Part shown: in pieces, positions 17,945 to 27,262 of the stretch
How positions within the stretch are numbered: the stretch's first letter is position 1
How the letters are laid out: each line of letters starts with the position of its first letter
DNA from: Planctomycetota bacterium
GTDB taxonomy: Bacteria; Planctomycetota; Planctomycetia; Gemmatales; Gemmataceae
Length of the DNA: 64,000 bases
Direction of reading: 5' to 3'
Assembly: GCA_029777335.1 (NCBI GenBank)
Contig: JAKOSN010000092.1
Span: forward strand, 1-64,000
Translations under genes and position numbers: made by a program
Notes under the pieces: model-generated
The model's database searches: none
What the model was told of the DNA's origin: nothing
Seen by the model: only the letters and a program-made list of their open reading frames with translations

Positions 17945-20242
17945 TTACCTTTGTTGTGAACCCGTGGTTACCAGAACCTTCAGCTTGTGCTGGATGTCCT
18001 TGTAGCGGCCGTCGGACTTCTGGCGCTGGCCGGCCTCGTAGCACTCCAGCGCTTTCTTCCAGGCCTCGACGGCGCGCTGACTATCTTTCTGCTGGAAGCA
18101 GACGTCGCCCAGATGATCCCAGACCACCGGATCATCGGTTCCGCCGGGGAGTTTCACCGCGCGTTCCATCTGCTTGCGTGCTTCGGCCAGTTTGCCTCGG
18201 CGAAACAGGACCCACCCCAGGCTGTCAATGTAGGCGGCGTTGTCCTGGTCGCTATCGAGCGTCACCCCCGTCCCGCTCTGGCGCTGCCGTTGATCGAGAT
18301 CCAGCGCCTTACGAATCAACTTTTCCGCCTCCTCGAGATTGCGATTTTGATCCGCCCAGAGATAACCCAGATCGTTATTGGCGGTCGCATCGTTCGGATC
18401 GTCCTTGAGGATCGCCCTGAGCTGTTCCTCCGCCCTGGCGTGCTGCTTGGCAGTGGAATACACGCCGGACAGCGTGTAGCGAATCCCTCGGATTTCGCCG
18501 GGCTTGCGATATTCCTTGAGCATTGCCTGGCACTCGGCAACCGCGTCGTCCACCCGATCCAGGCGCGCCAGCATATCGACCCGGGCACAGCGGCACAGCA
18601 GGCGATCATGTTCGGAGGCATGATCGACGGCGGCATCGATCGCCTTCAACGCTTCCTTGCCATGATCCAGCGCCATCTCGGCGCGGGCCAGGTCGAGATA
18701 GAACATGACCCGATTGGTCGCCTCGGCATGCTCCAGCCCGCGATGGCACAATTCCACAATCGCCCGGGGTTTGTGGGCGAGGCTCAGCACCCGCAGCAGT
18801 CCGCCGTAGACCTCCTGCTCCACGTTGCGCACCCCAGGAATCTTGAGCACACGCCCCTTGTCATCGAGGCAGGTGCGATAGAGCAATTCGGCGTCTTCAA
18901 TCTGTCCACCGCGCACGGCCAACGTGGCCAGCAACAGGCGCGTTTGCGCCCCGAGGTCCTGTCCGCCCTGTACGCGCCGTCGTGCGACGGGAAGCAACGC
19001 TTTCACCAGGCCCCGATCATCGCGAACAATCGCCAGCATGGCGCGGGCATGTACGGCTGCCGAGGTGCCCGTGGGCCCGGGGACTCGTTTCTCGTCGTCC
19101 TCCGCCGCGGCCTCGGTGATCGCCCGGTCCAGGCGGTTGAGAATCTCGCCGACTCCGTTGGGCTGCTCGCGATAGAACGCAAACAGATCGCGAAACACTT
19201 CCACCCCGGGATCGGTCTGGATGAGTTTGTTGTACAACCTCAGCGCCGGCGCGGTCGCCCCTGCCTTGCGATACTCGCGCGCCAGCAGGAGCTGAAGCGA
19301 AACATGGTGGGGATCGTTGCGCGAGTAATTCTCGAGCGTGGCCACGATCTCCTTGCTCCGGTTCAGCTCGGTGAGAAGCTTGATCTTCAGCTCGTAGCCC
19401 TCGATACCCGGCGGTTGCCTGGCGAGGTAGATATCGAGATGCTTGAGCGCCTCGGTGGGCTTCTTCTGGGCGGCGTAGACCTCGGCGAGATTCAACGCCA
19501 GCCGCGAGGAACGAGCCGGATCCTTGGCCTGGGCCTTCTGGAACGCAGCGACGGCTCGGTCGGTGTGGCCGGCCTGGAGACAGATCCGGCCCAACCGTTC
19601 GTAGGTTTCAGCCGCCTGCTGGGTGATCTCCTCGCCCGAGTACGGCCCCTGTTCCTGCAACACCAGCGGATGATCGAGCAACTCGGCGGCCTCGCGAAAC
19701 GCCTTCTCGGCCTGGTCGAGTTCCTTCGCCTGTTCGTAGAGCACCCCCAGGTCATAAACGATCAGCACCTTGATATCGGGGCGCTCTTTCAGACCGGGGC
19801 ATTGAGCCGCCTTCTCCATCGCCGCGCGCGCTTCCTTCAGGCGATCCAGCGAGCGCAGCTGGCGGGCGTAGAGATACCAGGTGTCGTGATCCGCTGGATC
19901 GAGCTTGAGCACTGCCTCGCAGGCTTTGAGAGAATCATCGGGGCGATCCAGAGCGAGATAGAGAGGGATGAGAGCACGCCGAGGGGGAACGGCGTCCGGA
20001 TCGAGTTGAATGGCTTGTTCAAACGTTTTGAGGGCTTCGGGGAGCCGATTTTGTTGCTCCAGCCGGAGGGCGAGGCCGTAGAGTTTGACGGCTTCAAGGT
20101 GATCCAGTTCGCGTGGTGTTGGCTTTTTCAGGATTTCGCTGCGCGCGTCTTCGGCGAGAGGACGGGTTTGCGCCCCAACGGGGGAAACACACGTCGCGAG
20201 CAGCACCAGGATAGCTAGACCCAAGCGCATTGAAAGGGGCAT
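17945..20242 (-). CDS. Secreted TPR-repeat protein
   Basis: 765 residues from ATG 20242, with GGAGGTGA upstream. The signal peptide is MRLGLAILVLLATCVSPVGA. The mature protein is almost wholly TPR solenoid: early repeats at about 45-130 (LEQQNRLPEALKTFEQAIQL), more around 180-300, and a C-terminal set (AILKDDPNDATANNDLGYLW, YIDSLGWVLFRRGKLAEARK, VWDHLGDVCFQQKDSQRAVE). The last block resembles the TPR module of outer-membrane biogenesis lipoproteins, but no lipobox Cys is seen. It probably acts as a protein-interaction scaffold in the periplasm. Confidence 0.82.
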   Translation of the reverse strand: MPLSMRLGLAILVLLATCVSPVGAQTRPLAEDARSEILKKPTPRELDHLEAVKLYGLALRLEQQNRLPEALKTFEQAIQLDPDAVPPRRALIPLYLALDRPDDSLKACEAVLKLDPADHDTWYLYARQLRSLDRLKEARAAMEKAAQCPGLKERPDIKVLIVYDLGVLYEQAKELDQAEKAFREAAELLDHPLVLQEQGPYSGEEITQQAAETYERLGRICLQAGHTDRAVAAFQKAQAKDPARSSRLALNLAEVYAAQKKPTEALKHLDIYLARQPPGIEGYELKIKLLTELNRSKEIVATLENYSRNDPHHVSLQLLLAREYRKAGATAPALRLYNKLIQTDPGVEVFRDLFAFYREQPNGVGEILNRLDRAITEAAAEDDEKRVPGPTGTSAAVHARAMLAIVRDDRGLVKALLPVARRRVQGGQDLGAQTRLLLATLAVRGGQIEDAELLYRTCLDDKGRVLKIPGVRNVEQEVYGGLLRVLSLAHKPRAIVELCHRGLEHAEATNRVMFYLDLARAEMALDHGKEALKAIDAAVDHASEHDRLLCRCARVDMLARLDRVDDAVAECQAMLKEYRKPGEIRGIRYTLSGVYSTAKQHARAEEQLRAILKDDPNDATANNDLGYLWADQNRNLEEAEKLIRKALDLDQRQRQSGTGVTLDSDQDNAAYIDSLGWVLFRRGKLAEARKQMERAVKLPGGTDDPVVWDHLGDVCFQQKDSQRAVEAWKKALECYEAGQRQKSDGRYKDIQHKLKVLVTTGSQQR

Positions 20243-20460
20243 GGGTACGATCACCTCCCGCTCCGAGGATCCAAGGGCGGTTCCACCGCCTCCTGTCCGG
20301 GTGATGTCTCTGGAGGGAAACACCACACCAGTTCCGTGGGCAGTGATTGTACCTGAAAAACGAACGGGAAGACAACCCAACCCGATGAGCTTGCGGCCTG
20401 GCGAGAAAGGGCAATTCAGGCAAGCGCGGCAAACTCACGGTGCGAGGGACAGAGGGTTCA

Positions 20461-20510
20461 CGGCCTTCTCACCGCGCCGTCCAGGCGAGGACGCGGTGAG
20501 AAGACGGCCG
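20461..20510 (-). terminator. Stem-loop after the EndoIII-like gene
   Basis: TTCTCACCGCG (20466-20476) pairs perfectly with CGCGGTGAGAA (20492-20502). An outer CGGCC/GGCCG pairing extends the stem after a 3-base bulge. It begins 5 bp past the stop of the minus-strand gene. No U-tract, so termination is only likely. Confidence 0.5.
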
Positions 20511-20515
20511 GGAGC

Positions 20516-21235
20516 TCAACGCGGTTTCGCACGCCCGGAGCGACCCGCGGGTTCCGCCGCCAGGCTGTCTTGCCCACTGGGGCAGTCGCTTGACAGCGGA
20601 CAGCCCGCACAATTGGGCTCGTTCTCCCAGCAATAATCATTGGCGAGCAAACTCACCATCTCCGTGAAGTGCGAACCCTTGGCCTTGGGCACCAGGTGTT
20701 CCAGACTGGTGCGCACGGTGTCCAGATCTTCCTGCTCGTGATCGACGAGCCCCAGCCGACGCACCGTACGAAGGGTATTGCTGTCCAGGGGAATGGCGTG
20801 GCCGCCGAGGGATTGCTGCATCACCCAGGAAATGACATAGTCGTTGGCCGCCTGAAAGCGAGCAAGTTTCTGGGCCGCTTCCTTGACGCCCTTCTTCTTG
20901 TGCAACGATTCCAGATCGAATGAATAGGTGGTCTCGAAGACCTCCTGGAGGAAGGCAATCAACCGTTCCGCTCGAACGCCGGCATCGGGGAGATTGCTCA
21001 TCGCCTCTTCGAGTTCACGCGGGGAACTCACGCGCACCTCGTTCCAGTCGAAGAACGAGGCGCGGAGATTCTTGTACGCCTGATCGGCCTGTTCGGGGGT
21101 CGCATTTTCGTGGCACAGGCCAAAGATGAATTGCTCCAGTACCGGCCGGGGGTCCTGTTCGGGTGGATCGTACTGTTTTTTGAGCAGGGAGAAGAACTGG
21201 TTCAGAATCCGCTGCTTGTTAGTGGTGGTGGCCAT
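20516..21235 (-). CDS. Endonuclease III-like HhH-GPD/Fe-S protein lacking the HhH hairpin and catalytic Lys
   Basis: 239 residues from ATG 21235. The C-terminus has C202-x6-C209-x2-C212-x5-C218, exactly the [4Fe-4S] spacing of Nth/MutY. The conserved Asp is present at D151 in IPLDSNTLRTVRR, equivalent to the IAVDTHIFRV segment of EndoIII. The preceding helix-hairpin-helix, LPGVGRKTA in EndoIII, is replaced by LARFQAAND (about 124-132). That removes both the Gly hairpin and the catalytic Lys. It may bind DNA without bifunctional glycosylase/lyase activity. About 100 bp downstream of rbfA on the same strand. Confidence 0.72.
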   Translation of the reverse strand: MATTTNKQRILNQFFSLLKKQYDPPEQDPRPVLEQFIFGLCHENATPEQADQAYKNLRASFFDWNEVRVSSPRELEEAMSNLPDAGVRAERLIAFLQEVFETTYSFDLESLHKKKGVKEAAQKLARFQAANDYVISWVMQQSLGGHAIPLDSNTLRTVRRLGLVDHEQEDLDTVRTSLEHLVPKAKGSHFTEMVSLLANDYCWENEPNCAGCPLSSDCPSGQDSLAAEPAGRSGRAKPR

Positions 21236-21333
21236 AAACGTGTCGATCACCCCTCAAGGGTTGGAAAGAGAAGAGGCGAACAGTCGCGGACTGGCTCTTG
21301 CGGCGAGTTCCCCGCGACGCGTGGTCGCCCCGG

Positions 21334-21771
21334 TCACGACTCCACAGAATCCTCTCCTGCCGTTCCGTCAGCAGAATCCTCTGCGGGGAGGGAAGCTTCC
21401 TCGTCGGCGGGAGCCTCCCCGGCAGCCGACGGTCCCAGCGCTTCGTTGATCAGGCGGGTCATTTCAATGCTGCGCTTGACTCCTTGATCGAGCACAAAGT
21501 GGATCACGGGGGTAAAGCGAGTTTGCAAGCGGCGCGCCAGCTTGGCCTGGATGAAGCCCGCCGCGTGGCGCAGCCCGTACATGCACAGATCCTGCTCGCG
21601 TTGAGTCCCCATGATGGAGACATAAACCTTGGCGTGCTGCAAATCGCCGGACACCTCGGTCCGAGTGACTGTTACGCCCTTGACACGGGGATCCTGCAGT
21701 TCGAAAAGGATCGTTTCACTTGCGACCTCACGAACCGCCTCGCCCACGCGCGCCAGTCGGTGTGTTTTCAT
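21334..21771 (-). CDS. rbfA: 30S ribosome-binding factor RbfA
   Basis: 145 residues. The fold signatures VASETILFELQDPRVKGVTV, VSGDLQHAKVYVSIMG and RLQTRFTPVIHFVLDQGVKR are typical of RbfA, a KH-like factor that matures the 30S subunit's 16S 5' end. An acidic Ala/Glu tail of about 30 residues extends beyond the core. It follows infB and ylxP in the usual nusA-infB-rbfA order. No truB follows; an EndoIII-like gene does instead. Confidence 0.94.
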   Translation of the reverse strand: MKTHRLARVGEAVREVASETILFELQDPRVKGVTVTRTEVSGDLQHAKVYVSIMGTQREQDLCMYGLRHAAGFIQAKLARRLQTRFTPVIHFVLDQGVKRSIEMTRLINEALGPSAAGEAPADEEASLPAEDSADGTAGEDSVES

Positions 21772-21804
21772 GGCCTCTCCCGTTCGTCGTGGCGTTCGAT
21801 CCGG

Positions 21805-22098
21805 TCAAAACAAGGGGGATTGCACTTCCAGTTCGTGGCTGACAAACTCGGCGACGGGGTGACTGCGCAGGGCATTGACAATCTGTTCCAGCTGGGTCTG
21901 GGCGTGTTCAGCCTCGGAGCTTACCACGGCCACCCCGAGCACGACCTGCTGCCATTGATCCTGCGCATCAACCTCGGCGATGGAGATATTAAACTGGTTG
22001 CGGAGGCGATCCTTGATGCTGCGCACCACCTGACGTTTATCTTTCAGGCTGCGTGCCTCACGCAAAAGCAGACGCACCTGCAACGCTCCGACCACCAT
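21805..22098 (-). CDS. DUF503 / YlxP-like protein
   Basis: 97 residues, the full family length. The N-terminus VGALQVRLLLREARSLKDKR and the VRSIKDRLRNQFNISIAEVD segment are the DUF503 hallmarks. YlxP-type genes commonly sit between infB and rbfA, as here, and are tied to ribosome biogenesis by context. Small, soluble, ferredoxin-like fold expected. Confidence 0.9.
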   Translation of the reverse strand: MVVGALQVRLLLREARSLKDKRQVVRSIKDRLRNQFNISIAEVDAQDQWQQVVLGVAVVSSEAEHAQTQLEQIVNALRSHPVAEFVSHELEVQSPLF

Positions 22099-22131
22099 CG
22101 GTATCCCCTGGCGGATCTCCGGGGTAGCAGA

Positions 22132-22167
22132 CAGGGCGAACCGAGGGAACTCCCCGCGCTCGCCCTG
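22132..22167 (-). terminator. Stem-loop between infB and ylxP
   Basis: CAGGGCGA and TCGCCCTG pair across 20 bases, with a possible inner pairing of GGGA with TCCC. It lies just after the infB stop on the minus strand. No U-tract; an attenuator or processing hairpin is possible. Confidence 0.35.
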
Positions 22168-22190
22168 ACGACACTCCGAACCCCACGCGC

Positions 22191-25100
22191 TTAATCCAGC
22201 GTGCGCTGCACCTGCTCGATGCGATACGCCTCGATCACGTCATCCACCTTGATATCGTCGTATCCGGCGATCTTGATGCCGCACTCGTACCCCTGCTGCA
22301 CTTCGCGGACGTCTTCCTTGAAGCGTTTGAGCGAGTCGAGGCCGACCGTGCGATCGGCGGGCGGATACACCACAATGCCGGCGCGGATCACGCGAACCTT
22401 CGCCGAGCGCTCGATGGTGCCCTGGGTTACATAGCAGCCGGCGATGGTGCCCACGCGGCTGATCTTGAACGTTTCGCGAACGACCGCACGCCCCAGGTGA
22501 ACCACATCTTCCCGCGGTTTGAGCTTCCCTTCCAGGGCCGCCCGGATGTCGTCGGTCAGGTTGTAGATGATGTTGTACTGGCGAATCTGTACCCCGCGGT
22601 CCTCGGCCAGGGCACGTGCCCGATCATCGGGAACCACATTGAAGCCGACAATGATGGTGTCGCCGGGAGAGGTCAGCGCCAGCGTCACGTCGCTTTCGGT
22701 AATGCCCCCGATGCCGGTGTGCAGGATGCGGACCCGCACCTCGTCGTGCTGGAGTTTGCCGAGTTCCTTGCTGATCGCCTCCAGCGAGCCGCGCACATCG
22801 GCCTTGAGGATTACCTTCAGCTCAACAATCTTGGCCTCGCTGAGGGTTTCCAGACGAACCGGCTCGCGGTGCTTGACCTGCGCTTCCAGTTGCTTGAGGC
22901 GACGTTTCTCGGCAATTTCGCGCGCCACCGCCAGATCGGGGACGACCATGAAGGGATCGTCGGCGTTGGGGACCTCGTCCAGACCTGTGAACCGAGCCGG
23001 GACACTCGGACCCGCTTCCTGAATCGGCCGGCCCATGTCGTCGTAGATGGCCCGCACCCGCCCGTAGCTGGCGCCACACAGAACCACATCGCCACGATGG
23101 AGCGTGCCGTTCTGCACCAGTACCGTGGCGAAGACGCCCTCGCCCTCGCTGACCGAGGCTTCCAGGCAGGTGCCGTTGGCAGGCTTCTGGGGGTTGGCCT
23201 TCAACTCCTTCAATTCGGCCACCACCGAGATATTGTCGAGCAGATCGTCGATCCCCTTGCCCGTGGCGGCACTGGTATGCACAAAGGGGATGTCGCCGCC
23301 CATGTTGTCGGGGATCAACCCCAGGCCATAGAGCTGCTGCTCGGTGCGACGCAGGTTGGCATTGGGGAGGTCGATCTTGTTGATTGCCACCACGATGGAA
23401 ACGCCAGCCGCCTTGGCGTGGCTGATCGCTTCCTCGGTCTGCGGCATGACACCATCATCGGCGGCCACCACGATCACGGCGATATCGGTCACGTTGGCCC
23501 CGCGGGCGCGCATCTTGGTAAATGCCTCGTGGCCCGGAGTATCGAGGAACGTGATCGGCCTTCCGCCATGGTCGACACGCCAGGCACGCAGCACCTGGGT
23601 GATCCCGCCTGCTTCCGTGGCCACCACGTTGCTCTGGCGGATCTTGTCGAGCAAGGAGGTCTTGCCGTGGTCGACGTGGCCCATGATGGTGACGATGGGC
23701 GCACGCGGCACCAGATCCTCAGGACGATCCGGCTTCTCCGTTTCAGCGACCGCCTGCTGTTCCACATCCACCGGACGTTTGACATCCAGTTCGCAGCTGT
23801 ACTCGATCGCCATCGTTTCGGCGAGGTCGGGATCGAGGACCGAGTTGATGTTGATGTTGGGGGGTGCCCCGTGCCCCATCAACTTGAAAAGGAGATCTCC
23901 GGAGCGCACGCCGATCGCCTCGGAAAGGGAACGGACCGTGATGGGCAATTCAATGGGCACCTTGCCCTTGCGCGGCTTGGGACCGGCTGGCTGCCGTTGC
24001 TGTTTGTGGGACCGAATCCGCCCCGGCGAACGACTCGGACGTTCGAGTTCGTCAATCGCCACGCCGAGCTTGACCTGTTTGAGTTCACCGCGCGCTTGCT
24101 GACGATCCTTGGCGCGCAGACTGCGTTCCTGGTGGCGTTGTTTGCGACCAGCAACTTCGCCCGGGCGTTTGGCCTTGTTTTCCTGATCCTCCTCCTCCTC
24201 TTCGGTAACCGGAGCCGCCGGGGTGGGGGTGGCACCGGGCCGTGTTGGTGGACGAAGGAGATCCTCGATGGTGATGGGACGATCCCCTCCCATGAGTTCA
24301 GGAGGAATGTCGCTGATTTTGCGCGCGTGCGAACCCGGCGTTTGCGCGGGCTTTTTCTCTCCTTCGGTCGGTTTCGGTTTGCTGAGCGTCGGGGTCGGTT
24401 GGGCCTTCATCAACCCGGGGCGATGACCGGGGAGAGGACGACCCGAACGCTGCTGTTGGGGGCGTGATCCGCTGCCCTCACCGCCTTCGGTGCGCCGGGC
24501 CCCAAGGTTCGGCAGGGGACGATTCCCCCCACCGCCGCCCAGGGTGGGGACTCCCCCGCCTGTGGAGGGGCGCCCAGAGCCAGAGAGCGGGGTCCCGGGG
24601 CGTGACGTGGGCGACGGCGTTGGGGTGGGGCGCGGGGTGGTCGGGGGCGGTGTCGGGGGACGCGTGGACGTTGGCTCCCCACGCGGGGGTGCGGCGGTTT
24701 CGGACTTCCGCACCGGGGGTTCCGGAGCAGGCACAGCGGGAGGCGTCGAGGCCGCGGCGGGGGTCTCGGGGGCCTTGGGAATGGTCAGCGCGTCTGGCGC
24801 CTTGGGCGCCACGGGTTGTGAGGCAACGGAAACCACAGGTGTTCTTGGCTGCTCCGGGGGGGTAGTGGGTTTAACAACGGGAGGGACAGCGGGCGTCGGC
24901 GGCGCTGGCGTGGCCGCAGCCGGCGCCGTGCGAGTCGGCGGCGTCGGGAGCGTCGGCACCTTTTCGGGGGGCGACGGGGGCACTGGTCGAGGTGTGGGGG
25001 TCTCGACCCTGGGTGTGGGCGGTGCCGGCGTGGGGGGCGCAACCGGCTCTTCGGGGGCGCCTTCCCGGGTTCCAGGACGGCGCGCGACCGGCAGCGTTTG

Positions 25101-25340
25101 CACTCGACCCGGCGGCGGCGCGAGAGAGGGGCGCGAGGTCGGCGGTGGCGCGGAGGGAGCGGCAGGCTTGGTATTGCGTCGGCGCACCAGTTCCACCACA
25201 GCGTCGCGCTGTTCCGGGTCCAGGCTGCTCAGCTGATTCTTGACGTCAATATTCGCCTGTTGACATAGTTCGAGCAAATCTTTGCTCTCCATGTCCAGCT
25301 CGCGCGCCAGGGCATACACTCGTACCTTGTCTTGTGCCAA
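22191..25340 (-). CDS. infB: Translation initiation factor IF-2
   Basis: 1049 residues from a TTG start at 25340, with GGGGAG 6 bases upstream. Residues 1-55 are a first IF2-N module ([20 protein letters not shown]). About 60-440 are Pro/Ala/Thr/Gly-rich low complexity, with an Arg/Lys/Gln-rich stretch at its end. A second IF2-N module lies at about 460-530 ([16 protein letters not shown]). The GTPase G1 motif GHVDHGKT is near residue 550, followed by DTPGHEAF and NKID. Domains II-IV follow, ending at TLD. The factor places initiator tRNA on the 30S subunit. Larger than E. coli IF-2 because of the linker. Downstream of nusA, with its own putative promoter. Confidence 0.97.
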   Translation of the reverse strand: MAQDKVRVYALARELDMESKDLLELCQQANIDVKNQLSSLDPEQRDAVVELVRRRNTKPAAPSAPPPTSRPSLAPPPGRVQTLPVARRPGTREGAPEEPVAPPTPAPPTPRVETPTPRPVPPSPPEKVPTLPTPPTRTAPAAATPAPPTPAVPPVVKPTTPPEQPRTPVVSVASQPVAPKAPDALTIPKAPETPAAASTPPAVPAPEPPVRKSETAAPPRGEPTSTRPPTPPPTTPRPTPTPSPTSRPGTPLSGSGRPSTGGGVPTLGGGGGNRPLPNLGARRTEGGEGSGSRPQQQRSGRPLPGHRPGLMKAQPTPTLSKPKPTEGEKKPAQTPGSHARKISDIPPELMGGDRPITIEDLLRPPTRPGATPTPAAPVTEEEEEDQENKAKRPGEVAGRKQRHQERSLRAKDRQQARGELKQVKLGVAIDELERPSRSPGRIRSHKQQRQPAGPKPRKGKVPIELPITVRSLSEAIGVRSGDLLFKLMGHGAPPNININSVLDPDLAETMAIEYSCELDVKRPVDVEQQAVAETEKPDRPEDLVPRAPIVTIMGHVDHGKTSLLDKIRQSNVVATEAGGITQVLRAWRVDHGGRPITFLDTPGHEAFTKMRARGANVTDIAVIVVAADDGVMPQTEEAISHAKAAGVSIVVAINKIDLPNANLRRTEQQLYGLGLIPDNMGGDIPFVHTSAATGKGIDDLLDNISVVAELKELKANPQKPANGTCLEASVSEGEGVFATVLVQNGTLHRGDVVLCGASYGRVRAIYDDMGRPIQEAGPSVPARFTGLDEVPNADDPFMVVPDLAVAREIAEKRRLKQLEAQVKHREPVRLETLSEAKIVELKVILKADVRGSLEAISKELGKLQHDEVRVRILHTGIGGITESDVTLALTSPGDTIIVGFNVVPDDRARALAEDRGVQIRQYNIIYNLTDDIRAALEGKLKPREDVVHLGRAVVRETFKISRVGTIAGCYVTQGTIERSAKVRVIRAGIVVYPPADRTVGLDSLKRFKEDVREVQQGYECGIKIAGYDDIKVDDVIEAYRIEQVQRTLD

Positions 25341-25408
25341 GCGGAACTCCCCTCACTGATGAAGTTGAACTCAGACACCGCCCGGTCGCTCAAACAGCGA
25401 CACCTTGT

Positions 25409-25436
25409 ATTTTAACTACATCTCAATTCTTGAAAA
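25409..25436 (-). promoter_or_regulatory. Putative promoter for infB
   Basis: On the minus strand, TTTTCA (25436-25431) and TAAAAT (25414-25409) are 16 bases apart, in an unusually AT-rich patch between nusA and infB. It would give a leader of about 60 bases before the TTG start. Weak -35, good -10. Confidence 0.4.
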
Positions 25437-25515
25437 GAGAATCCTGGAAAGCCCGAATGGTTTGGGGGCTCTTCGGTGCAGCAGCCTCCTCCTTGTCGGC
25501 CTTTGTAGCCGGGGC

Positions 25516-27102
25516 TCACGGATTCTCGGTCGTGGATTCCTCCTCTTCGGGACGCTTGTCTGCGTGCAAAGGTTCACTCGGCGCACCGGGCGCGCTGGTC
25601 TCGGTGACCGTGGCCTGGCCATGACCTTCCTGACCGGACAGAGTTTCGTCTTCGGGAAGGTTCTCCTCTTCGTGGGGAGGTTCTTCGGCCATTACTCCTT
25701 CCAAATTCTCGATAGGGGTAGTGTCTTCCTGGGTCGGCGTCGCTTCTGGGGGCGTCTCTGGGACGACCATTTCGGGTGGCGTCGCCGGCTCGTCGCGCCA
25801 CAGGCTTTCAAACGTGGGCTTGGCCTCGACCCCACTGGTGGTCGGCACATTGTCCTTGAAAAGAGCCGAAGCCTTGCTCGCCGCCGCAGAGCTTCGGGCT
25901 GCTCCCCGTCCTTCCTGTTCCCGGCCGCGACTCGCCTCGTCGCCCATTGCCTCGGCCGCTTCCTCGGCGTAATCGATGATATCCTGGGCCTGCTCCTCGG
26001 TCAGTCCCGTGATCTCCGCCAACTCGGGAGAATCGAAGAACGTGAGATCGACGTACGACAGGAACCCTTCCTCGATGAATGCTTCCAGCACTTCTGCGGT
26101 GATGTGGGGCAACTGGCTGAACCACCCCTCGGCGCGCTCGATCCCCTGGTTGAGCTCATCGTGAGTCATGATCTCGATGTCCCAACCGACGAGCTTGCTG
26201 GCGAGGCGCACGTTTTGCCCCCGGCGACCGATAGCCAGCGAGAGTTGATCCTCCTGAACCAGCACGATCGCCCGGCCCAGCCGTGGATAGAGGAAAACTT
26301 CCTCAATCTGCGCTGGTTGCAGGGCGTTGGGGATAAGCACCTGCAAGGCGTCGTTCCAGCGGACGATGTCGATGCGTTCGCCGCCCAGTTCGTCGATCAC
26401 ATTCTTGATCCGGCTCCCGCGAACGCCGACACAGGCGCCGACGCAATCGACCTTCATGTCGATGCTGGAGACGGCGACCTTGGTACGATAGCCCGCCTCG
26501 CGCGCCACCGCCTTGATTTCGATGGTGCGATCGGCGATCTCAGGGATTTCGCGAATGAACAGCTGACGCACAAAGTCGGGGTGGGTTCGGGAAAGCACAA
26601 TCCGCACCCGGTGGCCGTTTTTCTTCACATCGGTGATGACGGCCTTCACCTGTTCGCCCACGTGGTACGTTTCGCCCGTGATCTGTTCGCTGCGGGGGAG
26701 GATCGCCTCGGATTTCCCCAGGGAAACAGTGGCGGTCCCGTGCTCGAAACGCTGGATCGTCCCCTTGACGAGATCGCCCTTCTTGGCGGCGTATTCGTCG
26801 AAGACCGCCTGACACTCCGCTTCGCGGAATTTCTGAATGAGCAGCTGTTTGGCGGATTGAGCCGCGATGCGTCCCAGCAGGGAAGGGTCGATGGGCTTGC
26901 CCCCGTGCAGCGCGGTGATGTTGCCGGTACTGCGATCGATGGAGATGGAGATCTCCTCGGCGGCGGTACTTTTGTCTGCGCCAAAATACTTCTGGGCGGC
27001 CAGCTGCAAGGCTGCCTCAATGCCGCTGAAGACGGTTTCACGAGAGATGTTGCGCTCACGCTGCATCATCTCGACGTGCCTCAGCAGTTCTGGCCCGGTC
27101 AT
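25516..27102 (-). CDS. nusA: Transcription termination/antitermination factor NusA
   Basis: 528 residues from ATG 27102; AGGAGA lies 9 bases upstream. The N-terminal RNAP-binding domain covers about 1-125, and S1 about 130-200 (GDLVKGTIQRFEHGTATVSL). KH1/KH2 follow with GACVGVRGSRIKNVIDELGG and LAIGRRGQNVRLASKLVGWD. A helix-hairpin-type acidic repeat lies at about 350-415 (FIEEGFLSYVDLTFFDSPEL, EITGLTEEQAQDII). The last 110 residues are an acidic Glu/Pro/Thr tail of low complexity. rimP, often upstream of nusA, is absent here; an orphan ABC ATPase precedes it. Confidence 0.96.
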   Translation of the reverse strand: MTGPELLRHVEMMQRERNISRETVFSGIEAALQLAAQKYFGADKSTAAEEISISIDRSTGNITALHGGKPIDPSLLGRIAAQSAKQLLIQKFREAECQAVFDEYAAKKGDLVKGTIQRFEHGTATVSLGKSEAILPRSEQITGETYHVGEQVKAVITDVKKNGHRVRIVLSRTHPDFVRQLFIREIPEIADRTIEIKAVAREAGYRTKVAVSSIDMKVDCVGACVGVRGSRIKNVIDELGGERIDIVRWNDALQVLIPNALQPAQIEEVFLYPRLGRAIVLVQEDQLSLAIGRRGQNVRLASKLVGWDIEIMTHDELNQGIERAEGWFSQLPHITAEVLEAFIEEGFLSYVDLTFFDSPELAEITGLTEEQAQDIIDYAEEAAEAMGDEASRGREQEGRGAARSSAAASKASALFKDNVPTTSGVEAKPTFESLWRDEPATPPEMVVPETPPEATPTQEDTTPIENLEGVMAEEPPHEEENLPEDETLSGQEGHGQATVTETSAPGAPSEPLHADKRPEEEESTTENP

Positions 27103-27191
27103 GGGTAGTCGTCTCCTGTGTTGCCTGACGCCTGGTCCAGACCATCCTGATTCTTGGCCACGCCAGAACCAGGATGTACGGGCCAAGAAAC

Positions 27192-27215
27192 AAAAAAAGT
27201 GGGAGGGTATCCCAC
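27192..27215 (-). terminator. Rho-independent terminator of the ABC ATPase gene
   Basis: On the minus strand GTGGGA-TACCC-TCCCAC is followed directly by seven Ts (27198-27192). It lies 48 bp past the stop at 27263, separating the ABC gene from nusA. Confidence 0.85.
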
Positions 27216-27262
27216 TCGCGCGTCTCTCCCGGTTGCCACACAGGGGGAGACGATGGCAGAGC

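Noticed and set aside
17987-20218. 743-codon plus-strand open frame opposite the TPR gene
   Set aside because: Antisense artefact of high GC content. The minus-strand TPR protein has a signal peptide, ribosome site and recognisable repeats; the antisense product has none.
22497-24467. 656-codon frame opposite infB
   Set aside because: Shadow of IF-2, whose GTPase motifs are unambiguous.
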